Shown here: piece after piece, positions 9,901 through 24,400 of the stretch
Position numbering within the stretch: the stretch's first letter is position 1
Layout of the letters: the number at the start of each line of letters is the position of its first letter
Assembly (NCBI RefSeq): GCF_041734735.1
Contig: NC_134905.1
Span: 12,051,214 to 12,115,213, forward strand
Reading direction: 5' to 3'
DNA: 64,000 bases
Origin: Babylonia areolata
Taxonomy: Eukaryota; Mollusca; Gastropoda; Neogastropoda; Buccinidae
The notes under the pieces: generated by a model
Seen by the model: the letters and a program-made list of their open reading frames with translations, nothing else
Database searches by the model: none
Told to the model about the DNA's origin: nothing
Translations under genes and position numbers: made by a program

Positions 9901-12900
9901 ATTGTTGGTCTGATTTTATTGATTCTGCTTTTGTATATAAAAAATTTAGCCCATAATATAATCAGGTTGAGTACTTCGTCTGTTTTCGTTTTGTCGTCAG
10001 TTCCAAACAAAACAAGTTCAGTATTAAAGGATAATCTCTCACACACTTTGCACTTGTCTTTCAATAATGTTTCCAGTTCTAACCAGTAAGACTGTATATA
10101 GTTGCATTCCCACAGATAATGATGTATAGTATCTTTTTCAATATTGCAAAAGTTGCATTTTTCACTTTCTGTCAATCCCATTCTTCTAAGAATACTATTT
10201 GTGACTAGAATTCTAAAGCAAATTCGGATTTGGAACCATTTTAGTTTGATTTCTTTCGTCTTCTTAATTAACTCTAAAGCAGTTTTCCAATCTATTACAA
10301 CATCCATTTTTCTCTCCCAATTAACGAACGGTTTTATGTCATATATTTCTATTTCATCAAGCAAAATATTATAATATGTTCTTGATCCTTTTGTAACTCT
10401 ACATATCATGTCTAATGCTTTTGTGTTCTGGTTACTTTCGTTGTTGATTATTACTATCCTTTCCTTTTTAATGTATTGCTTTATTGCTTGTGTACAACTT
10501 TGATAGTGTAAGTAGTTAACCCTTATGTTCCATTTTTTTTACAGAATTGTTCATGGCTCAGAAAGTCTCCGTCTTCACTTAATACATCTTTTACTAAATA
10601 GACATTCTTTTTTGCCCAGTCATTGAAACAAAAATCAACGTTACCTACTTTAAATTTGTCATTATAAAATATAGGTTCTGATACAAGTTCTTTGTAGTTT
10701 TGTAATTTTACGTGGTTGTTGAATTGATCAAATGCTACGAATACATCTTTCCAGAAGTGGTTACATTTACTTTTGATAAATCTTTTGGCTCCGTAACAGT
10801 TTAAGTTAATTATTTCTGGACATTGTTTAAGTAGTATTTGCCTCCACTTTTGGGTTCCATTGTTTAAGTAGTATTTGCCTCCACTTTTGGGTTCCTGTGT
10901 ATAATTTCCTTACCTATGAGAATTTTAAGGACTTAACGAAAGTTATTATATCCAGTATTCCTATACCTCCTTGCTCAATGTTTTGCACCGAATACTGCCT
11001 TTTGATTTTGTCTGTTTTTTTTGTCCCATACAAACTCATAGCACATTTTTTGCAGTCTTTTCAGTTCGTTTTCTGGCGGGTTGGGCAGTAAAATCCATAA
11101 GTAAGTTAATTTTGTAAGTATTAAGGATTTTAGTACTGCCACTCTACCCAAAGGTGTACAAATTCTTTTTGCCCACGTTTTGAATAGATTAATGACATCA
11201 ACAAATTTATCTGCAATATTAATTTTTGTTATGTCTGAAATTTCGTTAGTGAACCAGATTCCAAGTATTTTGAACTTTGTTGGATTCCATTGCATCTCTT
11301 TGTGAACTAAGTATCTTTCAGGCGAATTTTTCTTTTTTCCTAACTAAACATTTGGTTTTTTTTCAAAGTTAAGTCTTTGGCCTGAAATATCTTCAAATTC
11401 ATTTAGTGTTTCAAACAACCTTTCGTATGAGCATCTGTCTCCTTCTAATGTGAATGTTGTATCGTCTGCAGAATGATTTATTTTAAATTCGGTGTCGGAT
11501 ATTTTTATACCTTTTATTTTTTTGTCATCACAAATTTTGCATGCAAGTATCTCTGAACATAGGACAAACAAATAAGGCGATATCTGGTCTCCCTGATGAC
11601 ACTCTCTATTTATATCAAAGTGTTGGGATACCTTTCCATTAACTGCTACATAAGACTTTATATCATTATAAAAAGAGGCTACCCAGTTGCATATATCCTT
11701 CCCAAATCCAAATTCTTTCAGTACATTTTTCATGAACCCCCAATTAATCGAGTCAAAAACTTTTTCAAAATCTGTCAATACGAGCAGTCCTGGTAGGTTC
11801 TTTTTTTCCAGGTAATGAATCATATCATACAGAGATCTGAAATTATCTCCAATATATCTTCCTGGTATGAACCCCGTTTGATCTTCATGTATCAGTTTTG
11901 GTAAGACAGCTTTGATTCGATTTGCAATGCATGCTGTTCCAATTTTATAGGTGACATTTAAAAGAGTAATTGGTCTCCAGTTTTTTAAGAATTCCCTTGG
12001 CTTATCTGCTTTTGGTAGACATACTATTTCCCCTTCCCTTTGTGTTATAGACATTCTTCCTTTGTAAAATCTTTCATTAATAGAATGGACTACAAAATCT
12101 CCAAGTTGTTTCCAGAAAAACTTAAAGAATTTGACTGTCATTCGATCAGTTCCTGGACTTTTGTCATTATTCATATTCTTTAATGCTATAGATGCTTCTT
12201 CTTTAGTAATAATTCCCTCCAGTACCTCAGCTTCTTGTTCACTTAAATGTGGTATATTTGTGACGTACGTACCTAAGTCAGCCTCTTGTGTATTTCTTTC
12301 TTTATATAGTTCTTGGTAAAAAGACCTAGTTTCTTCTAACATTTCCTCTCTTTTCGTTAAGACCTGTCCATTGTCTGTAACTAGTTTTAGTATTTGTTTA
12401 CTCATAAAGTGTCTTTTTCTAGTGAACAGAAGTATTTTGTTATTTTTTCTCTCTGTGACGCCCATCTTGCCTTTGACCAAATGATGATCCCATCCATTTT
12501 TGTTTTTCTTATTTCTTCTAATTGTTTCTTCTTTTCCTCTAATTGGTATGCTTCCTTTACACTTCTATCACTATTTTTTTCTATCGCCTGTATGTCTTGT
12601 TCCAGACCTTCTTCTTTTACTCTTTGCTCTCCTTTCATTTTAATGGCATATGCTACAGTATTTGCTATTATTTCCATTAACAGGGTGTCTAAAAATAATT
12701 GGTCTGATATTGTGAAGTGCAATTCGCTATTTAGAATATCTTTGATTTTATCCCGGGAATATATCAATACTGCATATTGTTCCTTTACCCTTTCAATAGT
12801 TTCATTAATAAGTTCTACATATATCTGATCTTTTAACAAGGAAGAGTTAAATTTCCAAAAAGGTTTATGATTCTTTTCTGCTTTAAATATAATTTCTAAT

Positions 12901-14972
12901 GTTATGAGGGAATGGTCACTACGATATCCATAACAAATGTCTGCATTTTTTACGTCAGAGATAAGTGTTTCAGAAACTAGGAAGAAATCTAACCGACATT
13001 GCTGAAATGGATTTGTTCTTCTCCAGGTGTATCATAAAATTTCTGGATTAAATTCTCACCAAATATCTACTAGTTCTAATTGTGATATCATATCCAGTAC
13101 TGTATTGCTTGCTTTAGTATTATTAATATCTTTGTAATTATGATAATCTAAATTCGGGTTGATAACAAGATTCCAGTCTCCTGCTATTATGATATTTGTT
13201 TCTAACAGATCTTCAAGTTTTTGACTGATGTCTTTAAAAAATGATAGGTCATCTCTGTTCGGTCCATATACATTAGCTAGAGCAGTTTGTTTACCCATGG
13301 TATTTATTATAAGAATTATGTAATTTCCCTGGCTATCTTGATGCATTTCTCTATCTTCAAGTCAAAATTGTTGTTAAGTAAAATAGCTACCCCCCTAGAT
13401 CTCTTATTTTTGGATGAAAATATACATTCATATCCCCATTCTGCTCTAATTTGATGCTCGGATTTAGGAGGAAAATGTGTGTCTTGTAGAAAATATATAG
13501 AGTATTGTTTTTGTCTCAGATATTGAAGGACATCTCTTCTTTTAGCAAAATTACCAAGGCCTTGGCAATTGAAAGATGACAGCGTAAAACTATTCATTGT
13601 ATTGTATCATTATTCTAATAACCATTTTACTCATTTTCATTATAATATAGATACATTTTACATTTGTGCCACTTGCGTTCCTCAGCCACCTCATATAACC
13701 ATTAAAAAAAACCTGCCTGCTTTCGTTCAGTTCTTGCATTCACATGGCCACTCATCCTTCTTTTCTTGAACAGCCGCTCTCTCTGACATGGTTGCATTCA
13801 ATAGACGTTATTGAGCTCAACTGCACACAAATGAATAACTGACTAAACAAATGAATAAATAAAACACGACTTAGTTTGCAAATTAAGGCATACGTGAGCT
13901 TAAGTGAACTCATCAAAAGCACGTTTCTTCTTTGAAAAAACATGTAAGAAATAATTATAAAAAATAAATAAATAAATGAGTAAATAAAAATAAATAAATA
14001 AAAAGAAGATAAAAAAATACCAAGAAATACAAACAGAAATCGAGACATATTATATTACATTTTCACTAGAAAAAGTGACATACAGTAAGGTTAAATTATG
14101 TACAAATCATACTGAATGATTTTGAATGCAGTTTTTTTTTTTATGAATTCTCTTGTGAAACACAACACTAGGTGCTGAAGGATTCCTTGCTTGCTGAAGG
14201 AGAGTGGGAAGGGGGTCGGGTTGGTGGAGGGAGGAGATCGAGTGGAAAATGGTCACACACACTCACACACACACAAGGGGAAAAAAAACACAGAAAAAAA
14301 AGAAAAAGAGTAACATTTCACTCCACAATGATGTAGAATCGTGAGAGACCATTTTTCATGTTGCACATGAAAAACGCTTCACACTACTCGGATCACACCA
14401 AATCCAGACACCACCAAACCACTGGCAAGGAGGGGGTGGGTTAGGGGTGGGGAATCAAGTATGTATACAAAGCATGTGAAGAAAAGGGGATAAAGAGGGG
14501 CGTGGGGGGCAATGGGAGTATGTGTGTGCCTGTTCGTGCATGCATGCGCACACTTGTTAACTCACTCAGTACGGCCAGTCCTCTCTTCTCCTCTACACAG
14601 ACCCCTCGGATGTCCAGTGGGTGTCTGAATGACCCAGCCATTAGCTTCCGTCGTCAGAATTGTGGTATTCTTTGTCAACATTCACCTCTTCAGTATAAGA
14701 GCCTTCCGCTTGCAATATTTTAATCATGGTAATTGGGGTGAAACGCTGTTAACGTCGTCTCTTTCGTCATTCGTATGGAGAGAGTTAATATTAGAGGATA
14801 CACACACACCCCCCCCCCCCCCCCACACACACACACACACAGAGTACAACCCAATGCCTTTCATAAGAAAAAAAAAAAGAATAAATAAAGAAGGAAAAGA
14901 ACTTGCACAGAAACCAGAGGTGGGATAAATGTGGATTGCACTATCAGTAGTGGACAAGTAATAAGTCGAATT

Positions 14973-15029
<57 letters not shown>

Positions 15030-18000
15030 ATCCATTTCCCAATAATCAAACAGTTCAGTCAATCTGACTTCCAGGTAAATTGCTGTTTAAAAAAAAAAAG
15101 AAAAAAAAAGATCTCACGTGAAAAAATGTTTCAAGTTGCACACCAGCCCGCTCACCCACTGGGTAAAAAAAAAAAAAGAAAGATAATAAAATAAATAAAT
15201 AAGTTTTAAAAAAAATCATCGCACGTGTGGAAAAAAAAAACCCACCAAAAAACAAACAAACAAAAAAAAGTTCCACGTAGCTCGAACACCAGACGCAGCA
15301 CAAAAAAAAAAAAAAAAAAAAAAAAAAAATCGCCTGTAAAGAAAGAGGGAGCAGAGGGATGTGTGTGTGCATGTGTGTGTGTGTGTGTGCACATTCACGC
15401 TCGGTTGCGTGCTAGCGGGGAGGTTGGGGTGTGGGGGTATACAAAGAAGTGTAACTACATGTCTTCCTGAAAAAAGACCTACAGATCTCCATCAGAGATG
15501 AATTAGGTCGAGTTTACCCCCCCCCCCCCCCCCCCCCCCCAACATCATTGGTTCAGTCAATCAGGCCTTCATGATGTTACATCACTGTTTTTGTTGTTGG
15601 TGTTGGTTGGTTTTTTGGTTTTGGGGTTTTTTTTTTTGTTTTGTTTTTTATTACTTGTCTGTCATTTTCCCTCTCAATAATGCAAAATCTAAAACCGTAT
15701 TGTCAAAAAAGCAAAGAATAATGATAACAACATAAATAAAAACTATAGTAACAAAAAGATTGTCAATAATAACAATTAATAAATTAATATTGTCCATAAT
15801 GCAAAGAATAATAATAGCAATACGTATCGTCACCATCACTGTCACCACTCCTACGACTGTTCATCATTACCACTGTTCATCATTATCACATTGACTGCAT
15901 CAACAGCGGCAACAAAGAAAGGACAGTAATAATGTTACGTGTAAATGTACGGTATTCCCCCATCCCTACTTTGTCTTCCTATCACACAGTCCCTACATTC
16001 TCCATCCTCTCCTCCCTCACTGGAGTAAAGAATACATTCCACCACCACCCGTCACCACCACCCTTCCTCCTCCCCACCCCTCCACATCTCCTCCCCCCCC
16101 CCCCCCAAAAAAAAAAGTAAATAAAAAAAAAACATCAAAAATTTAAAAAATGAATGTCAAAATATAGAATTTGCCTTTCAAAGCTGGGTGGATACTTTTT
16201 TTCTGGGGCATGTCAGTGTCTGCTCAGTCTCCATGGCCTGGCTCTCCACTGGTTGCTGGCGGTCCCGTTGCTTCTGGGACTGGCTGGGGGAGGACGACTG
16301 GTGTCTGGCTGGCTGTACCTTCGCTGGCTGTTGGTCTTTGGTCAACTTCCTGTCAGCAGCTCGCAAAAATAAATGTCACCATGCAATCTGTCAAACTGCT
16401 CAGAAATGTGCTGAAATAAATGTGATTCACTGGCATCAGTTTTGGATTTTAAAGTATTCAGTTTTTCATTCAAGACTCTCTCAATGTTACCTAACTGTTC
16501 TTGAATACCGTTTGTCCCCCCTCCCTCTCTGCTATGTATGTCTTATTTACTTCCTTGGTTGCCCTTGTTTCTGTCCCACTCACGAATTCCTTCAATGTCT
16601 TTTGGTTGCTTAACGATTCAGATCGTTGTTTTTTGTTTTCTTTTAACCCCACCGTAGACTCAGCAGCACTACAGTCCTGAAAACTACTGCTAACATCAGA
16701 TGAACGATTTTTTCTTTTATTTCCTGCATTACGTTTTGGTGGCATTGTTTTTTAATTGTATTTCCAAAAGACTGTCACCACACATATCAATTTTGATGTC
16801 TTTGCTATCGCAAGAGAAATGATTACAAAATGTGAAAATACTGGTTTCAAAATTGCTCCAGACAAGGAGATAAAATAAAGAGAGTCTTTCTACCTTCCAC
16901 ACACTCCTGTCCCGGAAAACTACATTGTACCCACACTTGCATGAAGTTTTCACAAACTTGAAACTTTGCAACCAGTAGCTGGTTGCAGTCATGATTATTT
17001 CTTGATGTGAGTTATGAAATGCAACTGCATGAGAATGAAGGGTCACAGCCTGTGATTCATCTCTTCTCCTGTGGAGCGTTTCAAAAAGTACGTCCGTTCC
17101 CTTCGACGGTGAGTGATTGTTCTCTTCTAATTAATAGTTATAACAGCGAGGTGGAGTGAAGAAAATCAGAGTAAAGTGCCTTTCCCAAAGAGACAGCAAC
17201 ATGCTAACGCATGGCCTCAAACCCTGATCACCGGTTAGCACTAAATCAGAAGTCCAATGTCAAACTGATTTGGCCAAGATGCCTTCAAAGTCTTTGTTAC
17301 TAATTGTCAAAATTACTTTTTATTAGACCTATCAGCAGGATCATGACACTGCATACATACCAGTTCAATCATTTTATGAATGTCATATTTTGTATATATC
17401 TAGATCTATATTAGTATATTTTGTGTATATATATATATATATATATATATGGAGTGATGGCCTAGAGGTAACGCGTCCACCTAGGAAGCGAGAGAATCTG
17501 AGCATTCTGGTTCGAATCACGGCTCAGCCGCCGATATTTTCTCCTCCTCCACTAGACCTTGAGTGGTGGTCTGGACGCTAGTCATTCAGATGAGACGTTA
17601 AACAGAGGTCCCGTGTGAAGCACGCACTTAGCACACGTAAAAGAACCCACGGCAACAAAAGGGTTGTTCCTGGCAAAATTCTGTAGAACAATCCACTTCG
17701 TTAGGAAAGACAAATAAAACTGCACGCAGGAAAAAAAACAAAAAAATGGGTGGTGCTGTAGTGTAGTGACGCGCTCTCCCTGGGGAGAGCAGCCCGAATT
17801 TCACACAGAGAAATCTGTCGTGATAAAATGAAATACAAATATATATATATATGTGTGTGTGGTGTGTGTGTGTTATACATACATATATATATATATATAT
17901 AATATGCACATGTATATACATATATACATTAATTTATGTGTGTTTTGTTGTATATTTTTCAGGAATGAGCCAAGAACCACCAGATTCTCGCCTGAGAACG

Positions 18001-21000
18001 GTAATGATCAATTTTTGAGTATTTGTTTTGTACATGCAGCATTCTTCAACTAAGTTCATTCAAACACTTGTGACTAAATTATGCGGGTAAGATCAGTTAT
18101 GATTTTTTCTTCTTTTTCTTTTCTTTTTTTTTTTTTTTTATAGTGTATGTGTCTTCAACTAAGTTCATTCAAACACTTGTAACTAAATTATGTGGGTAAG
18201 ATCAGTTATGATTTTTTCTACTTTTGCTTTTCCTTTTTTATAGTGTGTGTGATAACATATAGTTAGTCTTACGCATTTTGATAATAAGAAGGATATTTAT
18301 GTGTTTATTCAATAGATGTTTCTCTTTATTCACACACGCTTTTTTGTGTACTTGTGTGTGTGTTAATTTCGTGCATGCATGAGTGTTTGGGGAAGGGGTA
18401 TTAGTTGTGACACTGTAGTAATAACATTCTCTTTCAGACTTTCATTATCAATGTTACTTTTTCCATTAACTCACTGCAGACCAAAGGCCCTGATCGGGGC
18501 CCTACTGTTCACAACTGTTTCAGACAAAGGGCCCTGTTAGAGGCCTTAGCTAGTTTTGAATTTTTGGAGTGGCTTCTAATTTCCATGATGACGTTATGAG
18601 CTAAGAATACCCTAACTGACCTTTCCCCTCTCCACTGTGACCAATAAATGCAGTGTGTGTTGCTGTGCTTGTGAGCAGGAGAGTTATTTTCGTGAACTGG
18701 TTTCACGTGAACAGTGAATGTCAACAATGGTGTCTGAAACTCTGAGCCAGTTTCATCTTAGTCACAAGGCAGACAACAGAATTAGATGAACGGGCCAAGT
18801 CACGGCTATGTAATTCTGAATTTAATCTGTTTCAAACTCTTTGTGCTTTCCAGATTCATTTACAACTCATCAGTGTGTGCATTTTTTTTAAAATTTTTAT
18901 ATAGATATGGATACTTTCATCATCTAACTGATGATAGCATAAGAAGGGAGGAAGTTCTATATTTTGTCCCCAACTAACTCATTATGTTACTGATCAGTTT
19001 GGAAGTTTTCAGTTCATAAATTCTAACATTTGTTTTTTTGGTGATTTTATTTCTTACCCATACAAATGGGTCGTCTGTGGGAAAAGTCAGGGGAGCTAAC
19101 TGGCATTAATAAGTGATATATTGTCATTTTTTAAAAGCTGAAACATACTTTTTCTTACAGTATTTCTGTCTTTAAAAAAAAGTTGTAAAACTGATCTGAT
19201 TAAATATTCTCTATATATTCAATTCCGTAGTTTTATTGGCAATTAAGATTATACCTTCACATTTGAAATACTTTGTTGTTTTTAAAACACCAGTAATATA
19301 ATCGGGATAAGAATAATAATGATATTTTATTTGTAGTGCAACTTTCATACAGCATCACATGAGCAAAATATAATAGAAAGGAACGTTTAGCTAGAATTGT
19401 TAGTAGAAATCATAATCACAAATGAGATTTCTATAATGCTTCTCACAGCACATGTCCACTTTACAGAAGACTGACATACATATCCGGTGTTGGCAGAGAA
19501 AGTAATGTTAAAACAGCTGCCCTGTGGAATGTGGTGTTTTGTTCCTTAGGGTGTGTAGGTTGCATAAGGTCATATCCAACTTTGTCTTCTTTCTTAAAAA
19601 CATGATTTTTTTTTACTCATTTGTGTAAACAAAGTTAGTCTATGTAATAACCCAGTGTTCGATTGTCTGTGTGCTTGTGTTCACCACATGTCTATGAATT
19701 ATAAAAAATAAAATAAAAAGATTTTGTGTACAAAAACTATGGGAGATACAGAAAACAAGCAGTGGTTTTTTGTGAAGGAAAATGAATGTGGATTCTGATT
19801 CTGAATCAGGGCATTCCCCCAAAAATAGTTTGATTGTAGATAACTGTTCAAGCATTTGAAAGTGAAGATAATAATTTTTGTGGAACAAAAATGTCAGTTT
19901 CAGCCTCCACAGAATGGCATCCAATAGGAAAACAAACAAAATACAGAGCTGGAAATAGCATATTATACCTGCAGATTATACCTGCAGATAAAATTAAAAC
20001 AGGCTATAAGTTCATGAAAACAAATCGCAACTTTTGTAGACATGTAAGTGAATAACTTTCCCAACAGTGGCAAACATGGTGGGTACAGTCAACAAAAAAG
20101 TCAATCATCTTCTCAGAAACCGAGCAGTCAAGCTTTTTGACAGCGAAGAGCTTTCCCCAGTTAGAGGGTGAAGTTCTTTGTTTGCTATGCATCCGTCTTG
20201 CCTCCTGTTCAAACAAGTCAACCACCTGATTCATCAACAAAAAGCGTTAAAACTATGACTTATAAGCACATGTTTCACGCCCAGTGCACTTTCAACCCTG
20301 CATTTTATGCAAATTGTGAATTATTGGTGGTTGTCTATTTCTGGCAGTAAGCAGTGAAAGAACAGTTCACTGACATCCAATGGCCACACTCACTCCCACG
20401 CCCTATGACTGGCATTGACCTGTTGTCTTACATCACTCCTCTCCCTCTCCTCCCCCTCTTTCAACACTTGCTGCAGGTATTCTGTCATAGCCACCTGCTC
20501 AAAAACACTGTCTGATTGGATAGATGGACTTGGTTAACATCAAATGGGCTGTCAGTTTCATCACTGTCATAGTCATTCACCTTCATGTTCAAATGAATCC
20601 TCAGACAAGAGAGATCCATCTCCATTGTTATGGCTATCCATAATCATTAGCATTGCTTAGAAATTTGTGTAAATCTGCTGAATGGGGTCACTTTCTTTAC
20701 TGGACAAAGTTTTCAACGCCTTTTTTTGCATATGAGGCAACCCCCTTTCCACGTGTGTTCCATGTTGTCCAGTCAGCAAATCATTATCAAGAAGAAAAGG
20801 TCTGCCTGATTTATGCTCATTTGAATAGTATTTTTATAATCCAGATGCATCAAGCTAACCATTCAGAGTCTGTTTAGGCTGCGGCCATAGTAAACCCGGC
20901 CGTCCGGAGTTTTGACGGCCGTCTCTTTAGCCGGTAGAACGGGTCCGTCAAAGTGGCCATAGTAAACCTGGCTTTCCGGAGTTTTGACAGCCGTCTCTTG

Positions 21001-21413
21001 CTGAGGCCAAGTGCGGTCAAGGGAAATGTGAGTCGTCATTATCAAAATGGCGCGGACGAAACGGAGCAGATCGTTGTTGTTGCTGTGGTGGTGGAGGAAG
21101 AAAAGAGGGAGCCTACGACGTTTCGCTGTTCATCCTATCAACAGATGGAGACACATGTGTGAAGAATATCACCATCTGATGCCCCAACTGCGCAATCACT
21201 TAGAGAAGTTTCATCAGTACCTCAGAATGACACCTCATTCTTTTGATCATCTTCTTGAACTCTGTGCACCTGATCTTTGAGAAAAGTCAACTAACTTTTG
21301 CCGAGCAGTTCCACCGGAAGAACGACTTGTTGTTACACTGAGGTAACCATTTGAATTTTTTTCCTGTATGTATATACATTTGAGTGTGCCTGTCTCTGTT
21401 TGGCTGTCTGTCA

Positions 21414-21468
<55 letters not shown>

Positions 21469-24400
21469 GTGCAAATGCGTGTGAATGTGTATGTGCGTGT
21501 GTGGTTGTATTTGTGTGTTTCCATGTTTTGTGTGGGTGTGTGTGTAAGAGAGAGAGAGAGAGAGAGAGAGCGTTTGAAAACATTTATGCATTTGCATAAA
21601 AGCCAGTGGTACCCGTTATCCAAAGTACATGGGTTTTGTATTTTAACAGTAAATTGTGAAATACATACACACATAAGTGCAAATAATGCTTACTTTCACA
21701 CATCGTCTTTGTCATTTATGATATCAAGAGCACAAAGTTAAAGCAGTAATTTCTTTATTTTAGTATTTTAGTCTGCTTACAAACAATCGAGCACAGTCTT
21801 TGACAGTTGTAAGCAAACAAAGAAGAAAGAACCATAAAACAGAAGAAAAAAGAAAGAAAAGAAGATAGAAAGAAGAAGTACATAAAGAAGAAGTAGAAAA
21901 AGTATTGATAATAAAGAAAAAGCAGCAAAGATCACTCAAAATACAGGCATTAATTTTGTTTACATACATTAATGATTAACTAGCCATCACTTTGGTGTGA
22001 TCCACACTATGTCACACCACAAAAAGAAAAGGGGGTGGGGGGGAGAGGAGAAAGGAAAATGAAACAAAAACTAATAACTGAACACTTAAAAAAACTAAGT
22101 CTACAGACATTTTTTGTAGACATTACTCATCAAATGGAGTTTGAAAAATACCACATGAAAAGTATACACATATATACATTATGATCTTTAATTATTATTG
22201 GAAACTGAGACTGGAAGCAGTGTCAATTTTAGCAAAATACTATTGCTGAAAAACAACCAAAAAAGTGACATGATCACATGAAGGTATTTTTAACTGAAGA
22301 ATTGGCAGTTTTCATTCGCATCATGATGCAAGTATTCAAAATAGCACACGTGACAAAAAGGTACCTTTGGCAATGCACATTCATAAACATTCAGGGTGAA
22401 TATGCTCGCTGAGTGAAGTACTGATCTTGCACATAGTAAGGCTGCTGTTGAGACTGCTGGAACTGGAACTGAGCTGCACCTGAAGTAGATGCACTGGTTT
22501 GTGGGGAAGGGATGAGTGTCTGTTGTGCATGTGTCTCTGTTACTTGTGTTTTCGCCGATTTCACGAAAGAAATGACCAGTTTCTGAATTTCTCCCCGCAA
22601 TTCCAAAGCCTGCATCACATCCAATGTTTTCATAACAGGCACTGAACTTTTAAAAAAGCATTCGTTTTCATCCATCGGTAACTCATTCTGTACTTCTCTA
22701 AAGGCGTTGATGACCTCTTTATCAATACCTTACATGTCATTCTTCTTCCCTGAGCAGTGAGTGGGTCGTTTTTTACGCAGTGGAGTAACATCAGGCCGAA
22801 GACTGTCGTCGTCTGAGGGAAGGTACCTTGAACTTTGTGTGTCTTGACTTTGTCTCTTGAGTTTGGTCATCTGATGACTCATTTTCATCTTGGTGGTCTT
22901 GGTCCGGGTTGGGAAGGTTGCCGCTTGTCAATCCAGTGGAGCATGATGGTATCAGAAATGTGAGAAAGTCATACAGATACCACTTCCGTCGTTTCTTAGC
23001 AGCTTGCCCAGAGACTGCAGTTGACATCTCTCTGTGCTTCTTCCTGAAGTGATCCCGCAGTGAAGCCCATTTGTTCTTGCAGTCCGCCACAGTCACTGAA
23101 ATCATGTTAAAAATGAACAGTAATGAATTGTAGCTGCAGTAAAAGTCATTAAATTATCCTACAAAACACAAAGTATCTAATTATAATTCATACTCTCTCT
23201 TTAATGTGTTATGTCACCTAAACTTGCTTGTTCCTTTGTTTTCAGATTTCTGGCAACCGGCGAATCTTTCAGATCTCTTGCATTCCACTTCCGTCTTGGC
23301 AAGGAAACAGTCCGGACCATTATCAAGAAAACTGTCCGAGTTCTCTTCGAAAGACTGCAGCCATTGCACATGCCTGTTCCTGATGCAAGCATGTGGATCA
23401 AGACAGCTGAAGGATTTTTTCAAAGATGGAATTTTCCGTTGTGTGTCGGGGCAATTGACGGCAAACACACCCACTCTGGTACATTGCATTACAATTACAA
23501 GAGTCATTTTTCCATCGTCCTGATGGCAGTTGTAGATGCTGGTGGAAAATTTCTGGTAATAGATGTAGGTGGTTTTGGAAGCTGCAGCGATGGAGGCATT
23601 TTTCAGGAAACTAACTTTTTCAAGTTACTGAAAGCAAACTTCATCTTCCTGAACCATCAAAAATCCCCAACACAAACATTGAACTACCGTATATGTTTGT
23701 TGGCGATGAAGCGTTTGCTCTCATGACAAATTTGATGAGGCCATTTCCCAGGCGCTCCTTGGATAATGAGAAACGCATATTCAATTATAGACTTTCCAGA
23801 GCCCGAAGACAGGTGGAGTGTGCATTCGGTGTTATGTCCAGCACATGGCGCATTATGAGAAAACCCATCGAAACTGCGACAGTGTTTGCCATTGATATCG
23901 TGAAAGCTGTGTGCGTGTTGCATAACTACATCCCGGACAAGGAATCAGACTACAACAACCAAGTTGTGCAGACTGACACAGATGTTCAGCATTGGAGAGG
24001 CCTTCCACAAGTCAGTGGTCGGGCTCACAATGAGGCAGTGGCAGTACGGAATGCTTTGATGTCGTACTTTTTATCGCCTGCGGGCAGTCTGCCTTGGCAG
24101 GTTGACTTGTTACCACATGTGTAAAAGCACATGGCGCATTATGAGAAAACCCATCAAAACTTTGACAGTTTTTTGCCATTGATCTAGTCAAAGCTGTGTG
24201 TGTGTTGTGTAATTACATCCCGGACAAGGAATCAGACTACAAAAACCAAGTTGTGCAGACTGACACAGATGTTCAGCATTGGAGAGGCCTTCCACAAGTC
24301 AGTGGTCGGGCTCACAATGAGGCAGTGGCAGTACGGAAAGCTTTGATGTCGTAGCCTACTTTTTATCGCATGTGGGCAGTCTGCATGTGTGCATGCGTGT

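Larger units (their letters stand above)
9660..13600 (-). mobile_element. Decayed L1/Tx1-like LINE (endonuclease, RT, zinc-knuckle C-terminus)
   Basis: Minus-strand pieces follow the order of an L1-superfamily ORF2. First comes an APE endonuclease at 13597-13056, then a linker at 12839-12402, RT at 12480-11344, a post-RT region at 11295-10975, and a C-terminal CxxC...HxxxxxC segment at 10409-9768. The pieces change frame several times, and a 37-bp tandem duplication (10822-10895) adds another disruption. The 3' boundary is approximate, with no clear polyA tail or target duplication found. Base composition is AT-rich, unlike the GC-richer LINEs further right, so it belongs to a different lineage. 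The clade rests on motif resemblance (DFEKxFDSINW, [10 protein letters not shown]). Confidence 0.85.
13601..16159. other. TMEM256 intron 1: simple-sequence-rich region
   Basis: No gene seen. It holds A-rich and (AAAT)-like tracts near 13940-14020, a (C)n(AC)n tract near 14808-14842, (AC)26 at 14975-15026, A runs near 15301-15329, a 24-base C run at 15517-15540, and a C-rich/A-rich stretch near 16020-16120. A perfect 10-bp hairpin (TTTTTCATGT, loop TGC) lies at 14352-14374. All open frames here are translated simple sequence. Confidence 0.75.

Noticed and set aside
20004-20650. Minus-strand pieces resembling an acidic transposase N-terminus
   Set aside because: They are interrupted by stops, and no catalytic or DNA-binding motif could be found, so no family is claimed.
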